A stretch of DNA of 64,000 bases. It comes from Melioribacter roseus. Its GTDB lineage: Bacteria; Bacteroidota; Ignavibacteria; Ignavibacteriales; Melioribacteraceae. Location of the stretch: the NCBI GenBank assembly GCA_020724265.1, contig DYHH01000003.1:180682-244681 (forward strand). The letters run 5' to 3'. This document shows, one piece after another, positions 7,627 through 16,478 of the stretch. The translations under genes were made by a program, and so were the position numbers. The notes under the pieces were generated by a model. The model was not told where the DNA came from, did not search any database, and saw nothing but the letters and a program-made list of their open reading frames with translations. The stretch's first letter is position 1. Each line of letters starts with the position of its first letter.

Positions 7627-8597
7627 TAGTTATTAACCCCGGTAAAATCATTCTTAATTTTTAGTACTATCTCATTCAGCTTCAGTTTCAAAGTATTAAT
7701 TTCCTTTTCGTAAAATTCTTTCTTCTTACCTGCTGAATTTTTCAATTGATGTTTTCTGAAAGCATACTTAATTGCAAGAGTGATATATAGTTTCCTGTAT
7801 TCTTCATTAATCCAACCTTTCTTATTGCGCTTAAGAGATGAAAGAATTTCAATATGGCTTGGAGAAATTAAGCTGATTTCTCTTTCACTTCCAAGTTCGG
7901 ATAAAATAATTTTTCTTTCGTTAGCTAATGATAAAAAGAAAACTCCGAAGAAAAAACCAATCATTATTATTAAAAAAAGCAGTCCTAAGAAAAACGTTGA
8001 TTCAAAACTTACACTTAAGTTCCACATAAAATGAATGAATACTGCAATTGCATAACCTGCAGCCGGCAATATAAACCTTACAGGACTTATATTAAATTTG
8101 CACATGGCTAAAAACATTCCCAATGTAGCTGTTGCAATGCAATGCATTACTGCAGAAAATATTGAGCGGATAATCACGAGTGTTATCCACGATTCAAAAT
8201 CTACACCGTATACAAAAAAGTAAAGAAAGTTTTCAGTCATACCGAAACCAAGTCCGACGGCACCACCGTAAACCAAACCATCTGTTATATTATCAAACTG
8301 ATTTGATTTATAGCTTCTCGACAAAAAGATTCCTTTTGTTGCTTCTTCGACAATCGGTGCAATTAGAATTGCTTCGAGCAAACCGACTACAATAATTGAT
8401 GGGAATATTATTTCAATTGCCGATGAAAAAAGACTACTTGCAATTAAAGCTAAAATTATTGCACCTATTGCCCCCCATAAAAAATGTTTTAATACATGTC
8501 CGAAAGGTTCTTTTTCATATTTATCAAGCCGCCATAATAAAATCATGTAAAAAGTCATTGGAACAACTGCTGCAATTAATGAAGCAAGTATCGGCAT
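7626..8597 (-). CDS. PrsW-family intramembrane metalloprotease
   Basis: Polytopic membrane protein with about seven or eight hydrophobic segments in residues 1-235, then a basic, charged C-terminal extension (about 240-323) with predicted helices. Family motifs are visible: VEEATKG (EExxK-type), GFGMTENFLYF, HCIATATLG and FIHFMWN, which supply the Glu/His metal ligands. In Bacillus, PrsW cuts the anti-sigma factor RsiW; the substrate here is unknown and no anti-sigma gene is adjacent. It lies 5 bp after the ABC permease gene and overlaps nadD by one base. Confidence 0.85.
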   Translation of the reverse strand: MPILASLIAAVVPMTFYMILLWRLDKYEKEPFGHVLKHFLWGAIGAIILALIASSLFSSAIEIIFPSIIVVGLLEAILIAPIVEEATKGIFLSRSYKSNQFDNITDGLVYGGAVGLGFGMTENFLYFFVYGVDFESWITLVIIRSIFSAVMHCIATATLGMFLAMCKFNISPVRFILPAAGYAIAVFIHFMWNLSVSFESTFFLGLLFLIIMIGFFFGVFFLSLANERKIILSELGSEREISLISPSHIEILSSLKRNKKGWINEEYRKLYITLAIKYAFRKHQLKNSAGKKKEFYEKEINTLKLKLNEIVLKIKNDFTGVNN

Positions 8598-8602
8598 TTA
8601 TT

Positions 8603-9760
8603 TCAATCCCTTTTTTTCTTTTCGAATTGAGAAAAACCATATGCAAAAAACTTTGATGCAAGGCTGATTATAATAAATATTGCACATAGCTGAATAATTA
8701 TCGTCAATAGTATTTCGCTAATTGAAATATCAATTAGATTTAATTTAATTAGCATAATAGGAGAAGTTGTAAGAGGGAAGTATGTCAATATATTACTTAA
8801 TAATGATGTCGGAGCTATCAATATCTGAACGGAAAGAACTATAGGTACAATTAAAAATAAACTTACGAGAGTTGTAATTTGTTGCGATTCATTTTCCGAA
8901 GAAACCTGTGATCCTATTGCAAGAAAAATAGAAGTGTAGACTAAATATCCCAACAAAAAATAAATTATAAGTAAATAGTAATTTACTTCGTTATGAAAAC
9001 TGATTGATGTCTTAGTCAAAACTAAATAACTAATTCCAAACCAAAATATTGTTTGAACTAACCCGATAAAAATTAAACCCAAATACTTACCGAATAAAAT
9101 TTTCTTAGCCGAAACACTCGATAGTAAAATTTCATTAATATGAGTTGATTTTTCTTCCAACAATGCGCGGATAAATGTTGAGCCGGAGAAGATAATTACA
9201 ACTATCAAAAGAAATAGAAACGCAAAGCTTGACATGAAGAATTGATGAAAATTCTTTTCATCAATTTCAGTTTCGTCTAACGATTTTTGCGAAAAACTGA
9301 ATCTTGGGAACTGAATGTTATCGTCCGCAAAAATCAATATACCTTTTAAAATACTCGATTCGACAATTCCTTTTATTTTCGTCAATTCAATAGGTGAGAG
9401 AGTTAAAGCATAATGAATATCAATATTAAATGAATTATCAATCTCATTTATGATAACAACGGCGTCATAAAATTCCGAATTTTGCTTATCATAAGATTTT
9501 AATCGAATTGAAAAAAAAGAAGGCTGTGATTCAGTTTCGGTGATCTTTTCTAATTCAGAGCTAATTAAATTAAAATAGGTTTGATTCTCGGTTTGAACTG
9601 CTACAACTTTTGTATAATTCAAATTGGATTCAGTAAAAAATCCGGCAATACCGCTTATGGAAATAATTAAAATCGGAGCAATAAAAAGCGTAGCCATAAA
9701 CAATCGGTTTTTGACTTTCTCTAGGAACTCCCATTTTGCAATTGCAAAAACTTTTTTCAT
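8603..9760 (-). CDS. ABC-2 type transporter permease (NatB-like)
   Basis: 385-residue permease: an N-terminal cytoplasmic start (MKKVFAIAKWEFLEKVKNR), one membrane helix (about 20-42), a large extracytoplasmic domain (about 45-175), then five helices to the C-terminus. The WEFLEKVKNR opening and architecture match the ABC-2/NatB sodium-efflux type permeases. No ATPase gene is adjacent: it is the first gene of the minus-strand run and the next gene upstream (yceD) is divergent. The partner ATPase must be encoded elsewhere. Substrate unknown. Confidence 0.85.
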   Translation of the reverse strand: MKKVFAIAKWEFLEKVKNRLFMATLFIAPILIISISGIAGFFTESNLNYTKVVAVQTENQTYFNLISSELEKITETESQPSFFSIRLKSYDKQNSEFYDAVVIINEIDNSFNIDIHYALTLSPIELTKIKGIVESSILKGILIFADDNIQFPRFSFSQKSLDETEIDEKNFHQFFMSSFAFLFLLIVVIIFSGSTFIRALLEEKSTHINEILLSSVSAKKILFGKYLGLIFIGLVQTIFWFGISYLVLTKTSISFHNEVNYYLLIIYFLLGYLVYTSIFLAIGSQVSSENESQQITTLVSLFLIVPIVLSVQILIAPTSLLSNILTYFPLTTSPIMLIKLNLIDISISEILLTIIIQLCAIFIIISLASKFFAYGFSQFEKKKRD

Positions 9761-9853
9761 TGATTTATAGTAAATACCGAAAGTGTTGTGTTATTAATTC
9801 AAAAATAAGTTATTTGTAGATAACAATTTAAGTTATTATTCGGCTTAGCAAAA

Positions 9854-9878
9854 TTATTGATTATCAGATTATCAATAA
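9854..9878. promoter_or_regulatory. inverted repeat in the divergent permease/yceD gap
   Basis: TTATTGAT (9854-9861) and ATCAATAA (9871-9878) form a perfect 8-bp inverted repeat with a 9-bp spacer, 34 bp before the yceD start. A second, weaker hairpin (GTTAT/ATAAC) lies at 9810-9825. Either could be an operator or 5'-UTR structure for the divergent promoters. In AT-rich DNA this could also be chance. Confidence 0.25.
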
Positions 9879-9911
9879 CTATATTTCCGCCTTACATTTT
9901 TTGATATTCCT

Positions 9912-10415
9912 ATGATTATTAAGTTTACAAATTTTTCCGATGGGATTCATCATTTGGAATTCCAAGAAACCGCGGAAAAATTAAATCTTGGATCTGATTT
10001 TGTAGACGATGTTCTATTAAATTGTGAAATGGATAAATCTCCCGGTCAGATTATTCTAAGTTGTAATATTTCAGCTACTACTCAACTAACTTGTGATCGC
10101 TGTAATAAAGAATATAACCATGAATTGCAGCATAATTTTAAGATGACTTATTTAATCGAAAAGGAAAGAATAACTGAAGACGGAACAGATATTCATTATT
10201 TATCACCGGACACCGATAAAGTTGATCTTCATCAAGATGTAAGTGAGCTTACAACATTGGCTTTGCCGATGAAACATCTGTGTGATGAAAACTGTAAAGG
10301 TTTGTGTCCGATTTGCGGAATTAACTTAAACGAAAATTCGTGTGATTGTAAGAGCGAAGAAATTAATCCGGTTTGGGAACCATTATTAAAATTAAAAGAT
10401 AAACTAAAAAACTAA
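9912..10415 (+). CDS. yceD: YceD/DUF177 family protein
   Basis: 167-residue DUF177 protein, which in bacteria and plastids sits next to rpmF and is tied to 23S rRNA/50S maturation. Seen: the CDRCNKEY pair (about residues 59-62) and a C-terminal Cys-rich stretch CDENCKGLCPICG ending in CDCK, suggesting a metal site, as in the longer bacterial forms. It starts the fatty-acid cluster, nine bases before rpmF, the classical order. Role in rRNA accumulation is family knowledge; nothing in the sequence specifies it further. Confidence 0.9.
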   Translation: MIIKFTNFSDGIHHLEFQETAEKLNLGSDFVDDVLLNCEMDKSPGQIILSCNISATTQLTCDRCNKEYNHELQHNFKMTYLIEKERITEDGTDIHYLSPDTDKVDLHQDVSELTTLALPMKHLCDENCKGLCPICGINLNENSCDCKSEEINPVWEPLLKLKDKLKN

Positions 10416-10424
10416 AGGTCTGAA

Positions 10425-10604
10425 ATGCCACATCCAAAACGAAAAATATCCAAAACCCGAAGGGATAAAAGAAGAACACATTATAAGGCATCTGCTCCTT
10501 CACTATCAAAATGTTCAAATTGCGGTGAAATGAAACTCAGCCATAGAGCATGTCCTAACTGCGGTTATTATGCCGGCAGATCAATGTTCGTTCCAGAATC
10601 ATAA
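10425..10604 (+). CDS. rpmF: 50S ribosomal protein L32
   Basis: 59-residue ribosomal protein of the large subunit. Seen: the basic N-terminus [17 protein letters not shown] and a complete zinc ribbon with C30-xx-C33 and C43-xx-C46, so this is the zinc-binding (C+) form. It sits between yceD and plsX as in many bacteria. The ATG at 10425 gives the full family start and the frame closes at TAA 10602-10604. Confidence 0.97.
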   Translation: MPHPKRKISKTRRDKRRTHYKASAPSLSKCSNCGEMKLSHRACPNCGYYAGRSMFVPES

Positions 10605-10615
10605 ATCCCCGGATT

Positions 10616-11644
10616 ATGACTAACCGACAAAGTAACACAAAATGTAAAATTGCAATTGACGCTATGGGGAGTGACTTTGCTCCCCATAATGACGTTATCG
10701 GTGCAATGCAGGCATATAACGAGAATAATAACTTTCAATTATTCTTGGTTGGTGACAAAGTAGCAATTCTTGACACACTAAAGAAAAACAATCTGGAACA
10801 TTCTGAAGAATTTATAGTTCATGCACCTGAGCAGATTAAAATGACGGATTCTCCGTCAACAGCAATAAGAACAAAGAAAAATTCTTCTTTGGTTGTAGGT
10901 GCAACACTTGTTAAAGAAAAAAAAGTGGATGCATTTGTAAGTGCCGGTAATACAGGTGCAATGTTAGCCGCTTCAACTTTAATTATGGGCAGAATAAGTG
11001 GAGTAAGCAGACCAACTATTGGTGCTTCATTCCCTAATGCAAAAAACAAGTTTACTATGTTGTTTGATGCCGGTGCCAGTGTTGATTCTAAACCTCAACA
11101 TTTATTGGAATATGCTGTGTTGGGGACAATCTTTTCACGAGAGATTTATAAAATTGATAAACCTAAAGTCGGATTACTCAGCGTTGGTGAAGAAAAAGAA
11201 AAAGGTAATGAGCTAACCTTTTCAACTCATGAATTGTTGACAAAATCGAATTTGAATTTTTTAGGTAATGTTGAGGGAAGAGATATCTTAAACGGTAATG
11301 TCGATGTGATTGTATGTGACGGCTTTGTTGGAAATGTGATCTTGAAATTTGGTGAAAGTGTAATAGGATTCCTTAAATCGAAAGTAAGATCGTATGCTGA
11401 TGCCGGAATCCTAAATAAAATAAAAGCTCTGGTTACTAAAAGTGTCCTAAAAGATTCTTTGAAAGATATGGATTACCAATACCACGGCGGTGTACCGCTT
11501 CTTGGTGTTAACGGAATAAGTATAATAGGACATGGTTCAAGTTCGCCTCTTGCAATCAAAAATATGGTACTAAGAGCAAAAGAAATGTATGATTTAAATA
11601 TTCTCCAAAAATTTGAGGAAGCACTTAAGCATTATGCAAAATAA
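10616..11644 (+). CDS. plsX: phosphate acyltransferase PlsX
   Basis: Converts acyl-ACP to acyl-phosphate, the donor for PlsY in phospholipid synthesis. Seen: IAIDAMGSDFAP near the N-terminus, SAGNTGAMLAAS (about 110-121) and CDGFVGNVILKFGE (about 235-248). The 342-residue length is normal. The 3' end overlaps the fabH start by 11 bp. It is the third gene of the yceD-to-rnc cluster, linking fatty-acid synthesis to membrane lipid formation. Confidence 0.97.
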   Translation: MTNRQSNTKCKIAIDAMGSDFAPHNDVIGAMQAYNENNNFQLFLVGDKVAILDTLKKNNLEHSEEFIVHAPEQIKMTDSPSTAIRTKKNSSLVVGATLVKEKKVDAFVSAGNTGAMLAASTLIMGRISGVSRPTIGASFPNAKNKFTMLFDAGASVDSKPQHLLEYAVLGTIFSREIYKIDKPKVGLLSVGEEKEKGNELTFSTHELLTKSNLNFLGNVEGRDILNGNVDVIVCDGFVGNVILKFGESVIGFLKSKVRSYADAGILNKIKALVTKSVLKDSLKDMDYQYHGGVPLLGVNGISIIGHGSSSPLAIKNMVLRAKEMYDLNILQKFEEALKHYAK

Positions 11645-12632
11645 AATAAAAGCTGCAATTACTGCGGTTGGTATGTATGTACCGGATAAAGTTCTTGATA
11701 ATAAATATTTTGAATCAATCGTTGACACAAATGACGAGTGGATCAAAACCCGCACCGGAATTAGTGAAAGAAGATTGATGGAAAACGGTGCTACTTCCGA
11801 TATGGCTGTTTATGCTATTGAAGATATGTTGAAAGATAAAAATTTTGATCGAGATGAAATCGATGTGATTATTGTATCAACCGTAACTCCCGATATGTTT
11901 TTCCCGGCAACGGCATGTTTGGTTCAGGAAAAAATCGGGGCAAATAATGCTTGGGGATTTGATCTCTCTGCTGCATGTTCCGGATTTTTATTTGCACTTC
12001 AAACCGGTGCAAGTTTAATTGAATCCGGCAGATATAAAAAGGTAATTGTTGTTGGTTCGGATAAGATGAGTGCAATTACTGATTATACAGATAGAAATAC
12101 TTGTATTCTTTTTGGTGATGCTGCTTCGGCAGTTTTGCTTGAACCCACCGAAGATGATAAATACGGAATCCACGATTCTATTTTAAGAGTGGATGGGAAA
12201 GGCAAAGAAGCACTATATATGAAAGCAGGAGGAAGTGCATTACCGGCATCACACGAAACTGTTGATAATAAACTCCATTATATTTATCAAGACGGTAAAG
12301 CAGTTTTTAAAGTTGCTGTTAAAGGTATGGCAGATGTTTCAGTAGAAATTATGGAAAAGAATAATTTACATTCCGATGAAGTTGCTTACCTTGTTCCGCA
12401 TCAAGCTAATCTAAGAATTATTGATGCAACTGCACAGAGAATGGGTCTTAGTAAAGATAAAGTAATGATTAATATTGATAAGTACGGAAATACAACCGCG
12501 GCAACTATCCCGCTTTGTTTAACAGAATATTACAGAGATGGAAAACTCAAAAAAGGCGATAATTTAGTTTTGGCTGCATTTGGTGCCGGATATACTTGGG
12601 GATCAATGTATTTAACTTGGGGTATGGATTAA
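11634..12632 (+). CDS. fabH: 3-oxoacyl-ACP synthase III (FabH)
   Basis: Starts fatty-acid chains by condensing acetyl-CoA with malonyl-ACP. The thiolase-fold triad is complete: C115 in SAACSGFL, H256 in VPHQANLR and N286 in YGNTTAATIP. I place the start at the ATG at 11634 (MQNKIKAAIT), giving 332 residues as usual; an in-frame ATG 21 bp upstream would add seven residues inside plsX. The stop overlaps the fabD ATG by one base (TAATG). The protein aligns with the housekeeping FabH pattern with no odd features. Confidence 0.97.
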   Translation: MQNKIKAAITAVGMYVPDKVLDNKYFESIVDTNDEWIKTRTGISERRLMENGATSDMAVYAIEDMLKDKNFDRDEIDVIIVSTVTPDMFFPATACLVQEKIGANNAWGFDLSAACSGFLFALQTGASLIESGRYKKVIVVGSDKMSAITDYTDRNTCILFGDAASAVLLEPTEDDKYGIHDSILRVDGKGKEALYMKAGGSALPASHETVDNKLHYIYQDGKAVFKVAVKGMADVSVEIMEKNNLHSDEVAYLVPHQANLRIIDATAQRMGLSKDKVMINIDKYGNTTAATIPLCLTEYYRDGKLKKGDNLVLAAFGAGYTWGSMYLTWGMD

Positions 12633-13546
12633 TGGGTAAAAAAGTTTTTTTATTCCCAGGGCAGGGGTCGCAATATGTTGGAATGGCAAAAGACCTTTTC
12701 GAAAAGTCTGTTGAAGCTAAAGAAATGATTCTTACTGCCGAAGAAGCAGCAGGTGTTCAACTTTCTCATATTATGTTTAATGGACCTGAAGAAGCGCTTA
12801 AACAAACTGATGTTACACAACCTGCAATTTTTGTTCATTCGGTTATTTTGAGTAGTATTATTAGATTGATGGATGCCGATATGGCTGCAGGCCACTCGCT
12901 TGGTGAATATTCAGCATTAGTCTCTGCCGGAGCTATTCAGTATTATGATGCTGTCAAACTTGTTCGTAAGCGTGGTGAACTTATGTTAAGAGCAGGTATT
13001 GAACAACCAGGTACAATGGCTGCAATTATGGGTATGGACTCGGAATCACTTAACGAAATTTGTCAGGAAGTCTCGTCACGAAATGTCGTTCAATGTGCTA
13101 ATTTTAATTCACCCGGACAAATAGTTATTTCAGGCTCGGTTGACGGAGTTTATGAAACAATGAAAATTGCTAAAGAAAAAGGGGCGAAATTAGTTAGAGA
13201 ATTAGTCGTAAGCGGTGCTTTTCATTCACCGCTTATGAGCAGCGCTAAAGAAGAATTTAAAAAAGAACTTGATTCAACAAATTTCTATGATGCTAAATTT
13301 CCAGTGTATGCAAACGTAACTGCAAAACCTGTAACTAAAAAAGCAGAAATTGTAGATGCTCTATACAAACAACTGGATAAGCCAGTGTTATGGGAAGATA
13401 CAATTAAAAATATGATATCCGATGGTGCTGAGGAATTTATTGAAATTGGACCCGGTAAAGTTTTACAAGGTTTGGTTAAACGAATCAATCCCGATGTAAA
13501 GTTTTTCGGGATTGATAAATATGAGGATGTCGAAAGGTTCTTATAA
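12632..13546 (+). CDS. fabD: malonyl-CoA:ACP transacylase
   Basis: Loads malonyl groups onto acyl carrier protein. Seen: FLFPGQGSQYVGM at the N-terminus, the nucleophile motif GHSLGEYSAL with S89, and H198 in GAFHSPLM, the Ser-His pair of the family. The ATG at 12632 overlaps the fabH stop and gives the conserved MGKKVFLFPGQGSQ start and 304 residues; an upstream in-frame start inside fabH is unlikely. The stop overlaps the next gene (DUF3109) by one base. Confidence 0.97.
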   Translation: MGKKVFLFPGQGSQYVGMAKDLFEKSVEAKEMILTAEEAAGVQLSHIMFNGPEEALKQTDVTQPAIFVHSVILSSIIRLMDADMAAGHSLGEYSALVSAGAIQYYDAVKLVRKRGELMLRAGIEQPGTMAAIMGMDSESLNEICQEVSSRNVVQCANFNSPGQIVISGSVDGVYETMKIAKEKGAKLVRELVVSGAFHSPLMSSAKEEFKKELDSTNFYDAKFPVYANVTAKPVTKKAEIVDALYKQLDKPVLWEDTIKNMISDGAEEFIEIGPGKVLQGLVKRINPDVKFFGIDKYEDVERFL

Positions 13547-14148
13547 TGCCCGACAATAATTTTGAGAAACAAATTAACGGATTGTGGATAGACCCGTTAA
13601 TTTTTACACATAAATTTGTAAAAACTTGTGATGTCTGCATATGTTCCGGTGAGTGCTGTTATTACGGTGTTTATACCGACTATGCTGAATACAAGAAAAT
13701 AATGAAAATGAAGAATCGTATCATTAAAGGGATGGACGATTCTCAAACAAAAGATGTTAAGAAATGGTTTGAAGAACCTGAAGAAGACCCTGATTTTGAT
13801 TCCGGCTGGGCAGTAGGTACAGAAATTCATAACGGGAAATGTGTTTTTTTGGATAGACAAGGATTTTGTACTCTTCAAAAAATTGCTATGGATGAGGGGG
13901 TTGACAGGTGGAAATATAAACCATTATATTGTATATTATTTCCTTTAGTTATATATGAGGGCGCTTTAACCGTTGATGATGACCATCTTAATAGGTTGCA
14001 TTATTGTAATAAACCGGAAAACCAAAACTCTACAATATATGACTGTTGTAAAAATGAAATAAAACATCTCCTTGGTGAAGAAGGTTTTATTGAATTGGAA
14101 AAGTATAGAAAATCTTATTTGAAGAAACTAAGTAAAGAGAAAAAGTGA
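13546..14148 (+). CDS. DUF3109 family cysteine-rich protein
   Basis: 200-residue protein with a cysteine cluster CDVCICSGECCYYGVY (about residues 28-43) and further cysteines (GKCVFLD, GFCTLQ, YCILFPL, HYCN, DCC), matching the DUF3109/YkgJ-type zinc- or iron-chelating domains. Its biochemical role is unknown. It overlaps fabD by one base and fabG by four (GTG start inside its stop), so it is firmly part of the fatty-acid operon. DUF3109 genes are common in Bacteroidota, but this position between fabD and fabG is unexpected. A metal-binding or redox role is inference. Confidence 0.85.
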   Translation: MPDNNFEKQINGLWIDPLIFTHKFVKTCDVCICSGECCYYGVYTDYAEYKKIMKMKNRIIKGMDDSQTKDVKKWFEEPEEDPDFDSGWAVGTEIHNGKCVFLDRQGFCTLQKIAMDEGVDRWKYKPLYCILFPLVIYEGALTVDDDHLNRLHYCNKPENQNSTIYDCCKNEIKHLLGEEGFIELEKYRKSYLKKLSKEKK

Positions 14149-14882
14149 AATTAAAAGACAAACGTGCAATAATTACCGGCGGCTCAAGAGGAATCGGGAA
14201 AGCAATTGTGGAGGAATTCCTTGCTGAAGGGTGCTCGGTTGTTTTTACTTACCAGAGTTCGGAAGAAAAAGCAAAAGAACTTGTAAATCAATTCCCAAAT
14301 TCAAAAGTATTTTCATTTAAAGCCGATGCTTCAAATTTATCTGAAGCTGAAGCTACCGTAAAATTTGCTTTGGAAAAATTAGGCGGCATTGATATATTAG
14401 TTAATAATGCCGGAATCACAAAAGATAATCTTCTTCTCAGAATGAGTGAAAGTGATTTTGATTCCGTTATTAATGCTAACTTAAATAGTGTTTTTAATTA
14501 TACTAAATCAGTAATGAAACCGATGATGGGTCAGCGCTATGGAAAAATTGTTAACCTTACTTCTGTTGTTGGGATTATTGGAAATCCCGGTCAAGCAAAC
14601 TACGTTGCTTCCAAAGCCGGAGTAATCGGGTTAACAAAATCTAATGCAAAAGAATTTGCATCAAGAAATATCTGCGTCAATGCAATCGCTCCTGGTTTTA
14701 TTGATACAGATATGACATCTAAACTTAACGATCAACAAAAAGAAGCTATTACAAATAACATCCCGTTAAAAAGATTAGGCAGCGGCAAAGATGTCGCAAA
14801 ACTTGCAGTGTTTTTATGCAGTCCGGATTCTGATTACATAACCGGACAAACTATTACCGTCGATGGCGGTATGGTGATGTAA
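14145..14882 (+). CDS. fabG: 3-oxoacyl-ACP reductase
   Basis: NADPH-dependent short-chain dehydrogenase reducing 3-oxoacyl-ACP in chain elongation. Seen: cofactor motif GGSRGIGKA (12-20), NNAG, and the catalytic S140, Y153 and K157 in the YxxxK arrangement, plus the C-terminal DGGMVM. Start is a GTG overlapping the DUF3109 stop; it gives the exact family N-terminus MKLKDKRAIITGGSRG. Length 245 is typical. acpP follows after 42 bp. Confidence 0.96.
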   Translation: MKLKDKRAIITGGSRGIGKAIVEEFLAEGCSVVFTYQSSEEKAKELVNQFPNSKVFSFKADASNLSEAEATVKFALEKLGGIDILVNNAGITKDNLLLRMSESDFDSVINANLNSVFNYTKSVMKPMMGQRYGKIVNLTSVVGIIGNPGQANYVASKAGVIGLTKSNAKEFASRNICVNAIAPGFIDTDMTSKLNDQQKEAITNNIPLKRLGSGKDVAKLAVFLCSPDSDYITGQTITVDGGMVM

Positions 14883-14924
14883 TTTCTTAACTTATTTATA
14901 CAAAACAACATTATAGGAGTAAAT

Positions 14925-15158
14925 ATGGATATTGAAGCAAAAGTAAAAGAAATTATCATGGATAAACTCGGTGTAGAAGATTCTCAAATTACACCCGAAG
15001 CTTCTTTTACTAACGATTTAGGTGCAGATTCTCTTGATATAGTTGAATTGGTTATGGGATTTGAATCTGAATTCGGTTTATCAATTCCTGATGAAGATGC
15101 TGAAAAAATCTCGACAGTTGGAGACGCAATTAAATATCTAACTGATCACAAAAGTTAA
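14925..15158 (+). CDS. acpP: acyl carrier protein
   Basis: 77-residue acidic carrier for fatty-acid intermediates. The 4'-phosphopantetheine attachment serine is S36 in [14 protein letters not shown] Shine-Dalgarno-like AGGAG precedes the ATG (ataggagtaaATATGG context at about 14913-14925), stronger than at most genes here and fitting high expression. A hairpin terminator follows before fabF. Confidence 0.97.
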   Translation: MDIEAKVKEIIMDKLGVEDSQITPEASFTNDLGADSLDIVELVMGFESEFGLSIPDEDAEKISTVGDAIKYLTDHKS

Positions 15159-15173
15159 TTTTTTTTTCTTAAC

Positions 15174-15206
15174 GACCACGAACTATTCGTGGTCTTCTTT
15201 TGTTTG
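15174..15206 (+). terminator. intrinsic terminator/attenuator between acpP and fabF
   Basis: Perfect 9-bp stem GACCACGAA (15174-15182) and TTCGTGGTC (15186-15194) with a CTA loop, followed by a T-rich run (TTCTTTTGTTTG). It lies 15 bp after the acpP stop and 23 bp before the fabF ATG. It probably ends part of the transcripts after acpP, giving more ACP than FabF. Confidence 0.8.
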
Positions 15207-15228
15207 TTAATAAAATCTAGGTCAATTT

Positions 15229-16473
15229 ATGCATAATAGACGGGTTGCTGTTACTGGTTTAGGCGCACTAACACCAATTGGTAATAATACAAATGATTTT
15301 TGGCAAGCTCTCAAAGAAGGGAAAAGTGGAGCCGGTCCTATTACCTATTTTGATGCATCCAATTTCGCAACTCAATTCGCCTGCGAAGTAAAGAATTTTA
15401 ATGTAGAAGATTATATTGAAAAGAAAGCCGCTCGCAGAATGGATCCATTTACACATTACGCTATAGCAACCGCTATAATGGCGATGGAAGATTCCGGGCT
15501 TAATCTTGAAAATGAAGATAAAGAGAGAATCGGCGTTGTTTTTGGCAGTGGAATCGGTGGTATGGATACTTTTGAAAAACAAGTAATTGCTTTTCTCGAT
15601 GGCGGACCTAGAAAAATTAGCCCTTTCTTTGTTCCAATGATGATTTCCGATATTGCAGCCGGACAAATTTCGATTAAGTACGGATTGAAAGGTCCTAACT
15701 ATGCAACCACATCAGCATGTGCTACATCTTCTCACGCTTTAGCAGACGCCTTTTTCCTTATTCAAAGAGGTTCTGCCGATATAATTGTTACAGGTGGTTC
15801 CGAGGCAGCAATTACGCAAATGTCCATTGGTGGATTTAATGCTTCCCGTGCAATTTCAACTTGGAATGATCGACCTACCGAAGCTTCAAGACCATTCGAT
15901 AAAGATAGAAACGGTTTTGTAATGGGAGAAGGCGGCGGTGTTTTAATACTTGAAGAGTTAGAACATGCCAAAGCCCGCGGTGCAAATATTTATGCAGAAA
16001 TAATCGGTGCCGGTTTAACCGGTGATGCATTTCACGTTACTGCTCCGCCTCCTGAAGGCGAGGGTGCTTTTCGATCGATGAGAGAAGCTTTACGTGACGG
16101 CGGTATTAAACCTGAACAAGTTGATTACATTAATGCACACGGTACTTCCACTCCACTAAATGATGAAAACGAAACTGCTGCAATTAAAAATTTATTTGGT
16201 GAACATGCTTATAAAATGGCAATTAGTTCAACCAAATCTATGACCGGTCATCTACTTGGTGCAGCCGGTGCTGTTGAAGCTGTTGCTACTGTTTTAGCAA
16301 TTAAAAATAGCTTTGTTCCGCCTACAATTAATTTGGATGAACCGGATCCATTATGTGATCTTGATTATACTCCAAAAGTTGGTAAAGAAAGAAATATTGA
16401 ATATGCAATTTCGAATACATTTGGTTTCGGCGGACACAACGCTTCACTCTTGTTTAAGAAATATAACGGATAA
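15229..16473 (+). CDS. fabF: 3-oxoacyl-ACP synthase II (FabF)
   Basis: Elongating condensing enzyme of fatty-acid synthesis. Complete Cys-His-His active site: C164 in SACATSSHAL, H304 in NAHGTSTPLND and H341 in MTGHLLGAAGAVEA. The 414-residue length is normal. It follows the terminator after acpP, so it may also depend on read-through or its own promoter. rnc begins five bases after its stop. Confidence 0.97.
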   Translation: MHNRRVAVTGLGALTPIGNNTNDFWQALKEGKSGAGPITYFDASNFATQFACEVKNFNVEDYIEKKAARRMDPFTHYAIATAIMAMEDSGLNLENEDKERIGVVFGSGIGGMDTFEKQVIAFLDGGPRKISPFFVPMMISDIAAGQISIKYGLKGPNYATTSACATSSHALADAFFLIQRGSADIIVTGGSEAAITQMSIGGFNASRAISTWNDRPTEASRPFDKDRNGFVMGEGGGVLILEELEHAKARGANIYAEIIGAGLTGDAFHVTAPPPEGEGAFRSMREALRDGGIKPEQVDYINAHGTSTPLNDENETAAIKNLFGEHAYKMAISSTKSMTGHLLGAAGAVEAVATVLAIKNSFVPPTINLDEPDPLCDLDYTPKVGKERNIEYAISNTFGFGGHNASLLFKKYNG

Positions 16474-16478
16474 ATTTC

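Noticed and set aside
11613-11633. Upstream start for fabH
   Set aside because: It would add seven residues not present in the family and lies deeper within plsX than the ATG at 11634.
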